From Chloroflexi bacterium AL-N1 (lineage in GTDB: Bacteria; Chloroflexota; Chloroflexia; Chloroflexales; Roseiflexaceae), in NCBI GenBank assembly GCA_013122435.1, contig WYDT01000034.1:1-64000 (forward strand): a DNA stretch of 64,000 nt, read 5' to 3'. Position 1 is the first letter of the stretch; every line of letters starts with the position of its first letter. Of this stretch, positions 62,962 to 64,000 are shown in pieces. The notes under the pieces are model-generated. The model saw nothing but the letters and a program-made list of their open reading frames with translations. It was not told the DNA's origin and made no database searches. Position numbers and translations under genes: made by a program.

Positions 62962-64000
62962 TTACGATGATTGATTATCCGCTGGCGTGATCGATGAATC
63001 AGACGGTACTACTTCACCATTACTTCCGTTGGTTGATATATCCTGTCTGGTCGCATTGCCATTACTATTGGGTGCGTCTGATACCAGCACAGATTGACTA
63101 GCCTCCGTATTGGCACCTGCCATAGCGAGTGTTGGCTGAGGTGCACGCCGGAAGAGACGTGAAACACGTTGAATGATCGATTCCAGTAAACTGTATGCTA
63201 CCGGCACTACTAAAAGAGTCATGAGCATCGATGTCATTAATCCACCAATCAACACGACCGAGAGCCCTTGCCGAAATTCGCTTCCTTCACCAAGACCAAT
63301 AGCGATGGGTATGGCACCTGCCACCAGAGAAAGCGTAGTCATTAAAATAGGACGTAGCCGAATCGCTCCAGCTAATTCAATCGCGGCATGTTTTTCAAGC
63401 CCCGATTCTCGCAACCGATTGGTAAACTCAACGAGGAGGATCGAATTTTTCACCACCAGACCAAGCAACATAATCAGACCGATCATGCCAGTGATATCCA
63501 GCGCAATGCCAGTGATGACCAGGGCCAGGAAAGCGCCGATAAAGCTAAATGGCATGGCCAGCATGATCAGAAATGGTTGGAGGAATGAACCAAATTGCGA
63601 AGCCAATACCATATACACAAAGAGCACTGACAAACCCATAGCGATGAACAAGGTGCCAAAACCTTCGTTGAGTTGTTCAGTGTCGCCTGCAAAACTCACC
63701 GTCACATCGCTTGGCAGATCGAGTGCATCGATACCGGCGGCAATCTCAGCCTGAACTTCGGCTACATTGCGCCCTTCTACATTCGCACCAATAAGCACCT
63801 CTTCAAGCAAATCAGCTCGGCGAACAGTGGTTGGGCTGGAAGCAAGCTCAATCGTACCAAGGGTGCTCAATGGTACGTTACCTGATGCAGTTGGCACGCT
63901 AATACTCTGTACATCGCTAACACCAGCACGATCCCCCGGCTGCAAACGCACCACAATATCGATATCTTCGCCATCTTGACGTAAAACAGTTGCTTGATCA
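62962..64000 (-). CDS. RND-family efflux permease, C-terminal part (cut by window end)
   Basis: The frame is open to the right edge; the 5' part lies outside. Visible are about 345 residues: the end of the second periplasmic loop (VPLSTLGTIELASSPTTVRR), then the last six membrane helices with LFIAMGLSVLFVYMVLASQF, GLIMLLGLVVKNSILLVEFT (the GLVxKNxIL(L)V-type motif of HAE1/AcrB proteins) and RLRPILMTTLSLVAGAIPIA. A polar Ser/Asn-rich tail of 60 residues follows. It pumps hydrophobic drugs or lipids together with the adaptor at 61497. An apparent ATG/GTG near 63954 is internal, not the start. Confidence 0.9.
   Translation of the reverse strand, partial: DQATVLRQDGEDIDIVVRLQPGDRAGVSDVQSISVPTASGNVPLSTLGTIELASSPTTVRRADLLEEVLIGANVEGRNVAEVQAEIAAGIDALDLPSDVTVSFAGDTEQLNEGFGTLFIAMGLSVLFVYMVLASQFGSFLQPFLIMLAMPFSFIGAFLALVITGIALDITGMIGLIMLLGLVVKNSILLVEFTNRLRESGLEKHAAIELAGAIRLRPILMTTLSLVAGAIPIAIGLGEGSEFRQGLSVVLIGGLMTSMLMTLLVVPVAYSLLESIIQRVSRLFRRAPQPTLAMAGANTEASQSVLVSDAPNSNGNATRQDISTNGSNGEVVPSDSSITPADNQSS

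Noticed and set aside
1..64000. Transfer RNA and ribosomal RNA genes
   Set aside because: I looked for TTCGA/TTCAA T-loops with acceptor pairing and for rRNA cores by eye and found none. A short or unusual tRNA could have been missed.

Overview
The window looks like the chromosome of a member of the Chloroflexota (class Chloroflexia, with G+C near 50 percent as in Herpetosiphon-like lineages). This is inferred from gene content: secreted beta-propeller proteins, a DUF4013 membrane family, an AI-2E exporter, B12-type radical SAM and glycosyltransferase islands, and a threonyl-tRNA synthetase behind a T-box leader. The genus is not proven. No tRNA or rRNA gene was recognised.

Layout. 1-767: end of a truncated gene, then a G+C-rich, strongly folded, ORF-poor stretch that may be a HEARO/omega-RNA-like non-coding RNA. 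768-14556: metabolic and housekeeping genes (CoA-transferase with an alanine-dehydrogenase-like protein, class III aminotransferase, ABC-F ATPase, AAA ATPase, HAD phosphatase, Aat) and a secreted two-domain GH16 glucanase. 14680-16765: a scar in which the two ends of what may be one M1-type peptidase gene flank a frameshifted membrane protein, a secreted cysteine-rich protein and a MITE-like element. 16975-26128: a co-directional surface-glycan cluster (radical SAM, methyltransferase, four glycosyltransferases, flippase). 26203-30693: a decayed integrative element with a tyrosine recombinase and broken genes. 30682-35257: GNAT, DUF402, a Sir2-like protein lacking key residues, a zinc-ribbon protein kinase, and an HtrA protease gene broken by a 5-bp duplication. 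35548-38435: a CRISPR array with 38 intact 37-bp repeats plus two decayed ones and no cas genes in the window. 39020-43048: an aminotransferase and glmS, the latter preceded by a glmS ribozyme. 43100-49783: AI-2E exporter, regulator, several broken genes and LysM/polysaccharide-deacetylase genes. 49792-57238: mutS2, cvpA, T-box, thrS, cinA. 57263-60670: four DUF4013-type membrane genes, three of them a tandem family with a near-identical 53-bp leader. 60812-64000: a CDP-alcohol phosphatidyltransferase and an RND efflux adaptor/permease pair cut by the window end.

Three RNA-level controls are visible or likely: the glmS ribozyme (hexosamine supply), the T-box (tRNA charging, controlling thrS) and the candidate omega-RNA. 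GlmS, the glycan island, the LysM/NodB proteins and the GH16 enzyme all concern the cell envelope or extracellular glycans.

Many genes are broken by small tandem duplications, homopolymer changes or clustered stops (15431, 27750, 28150, 34422, 45330, 48660, 48966, 60197). Either the assembly has small indel errors, or this chromosome carries many decaying or phase-variable loci.
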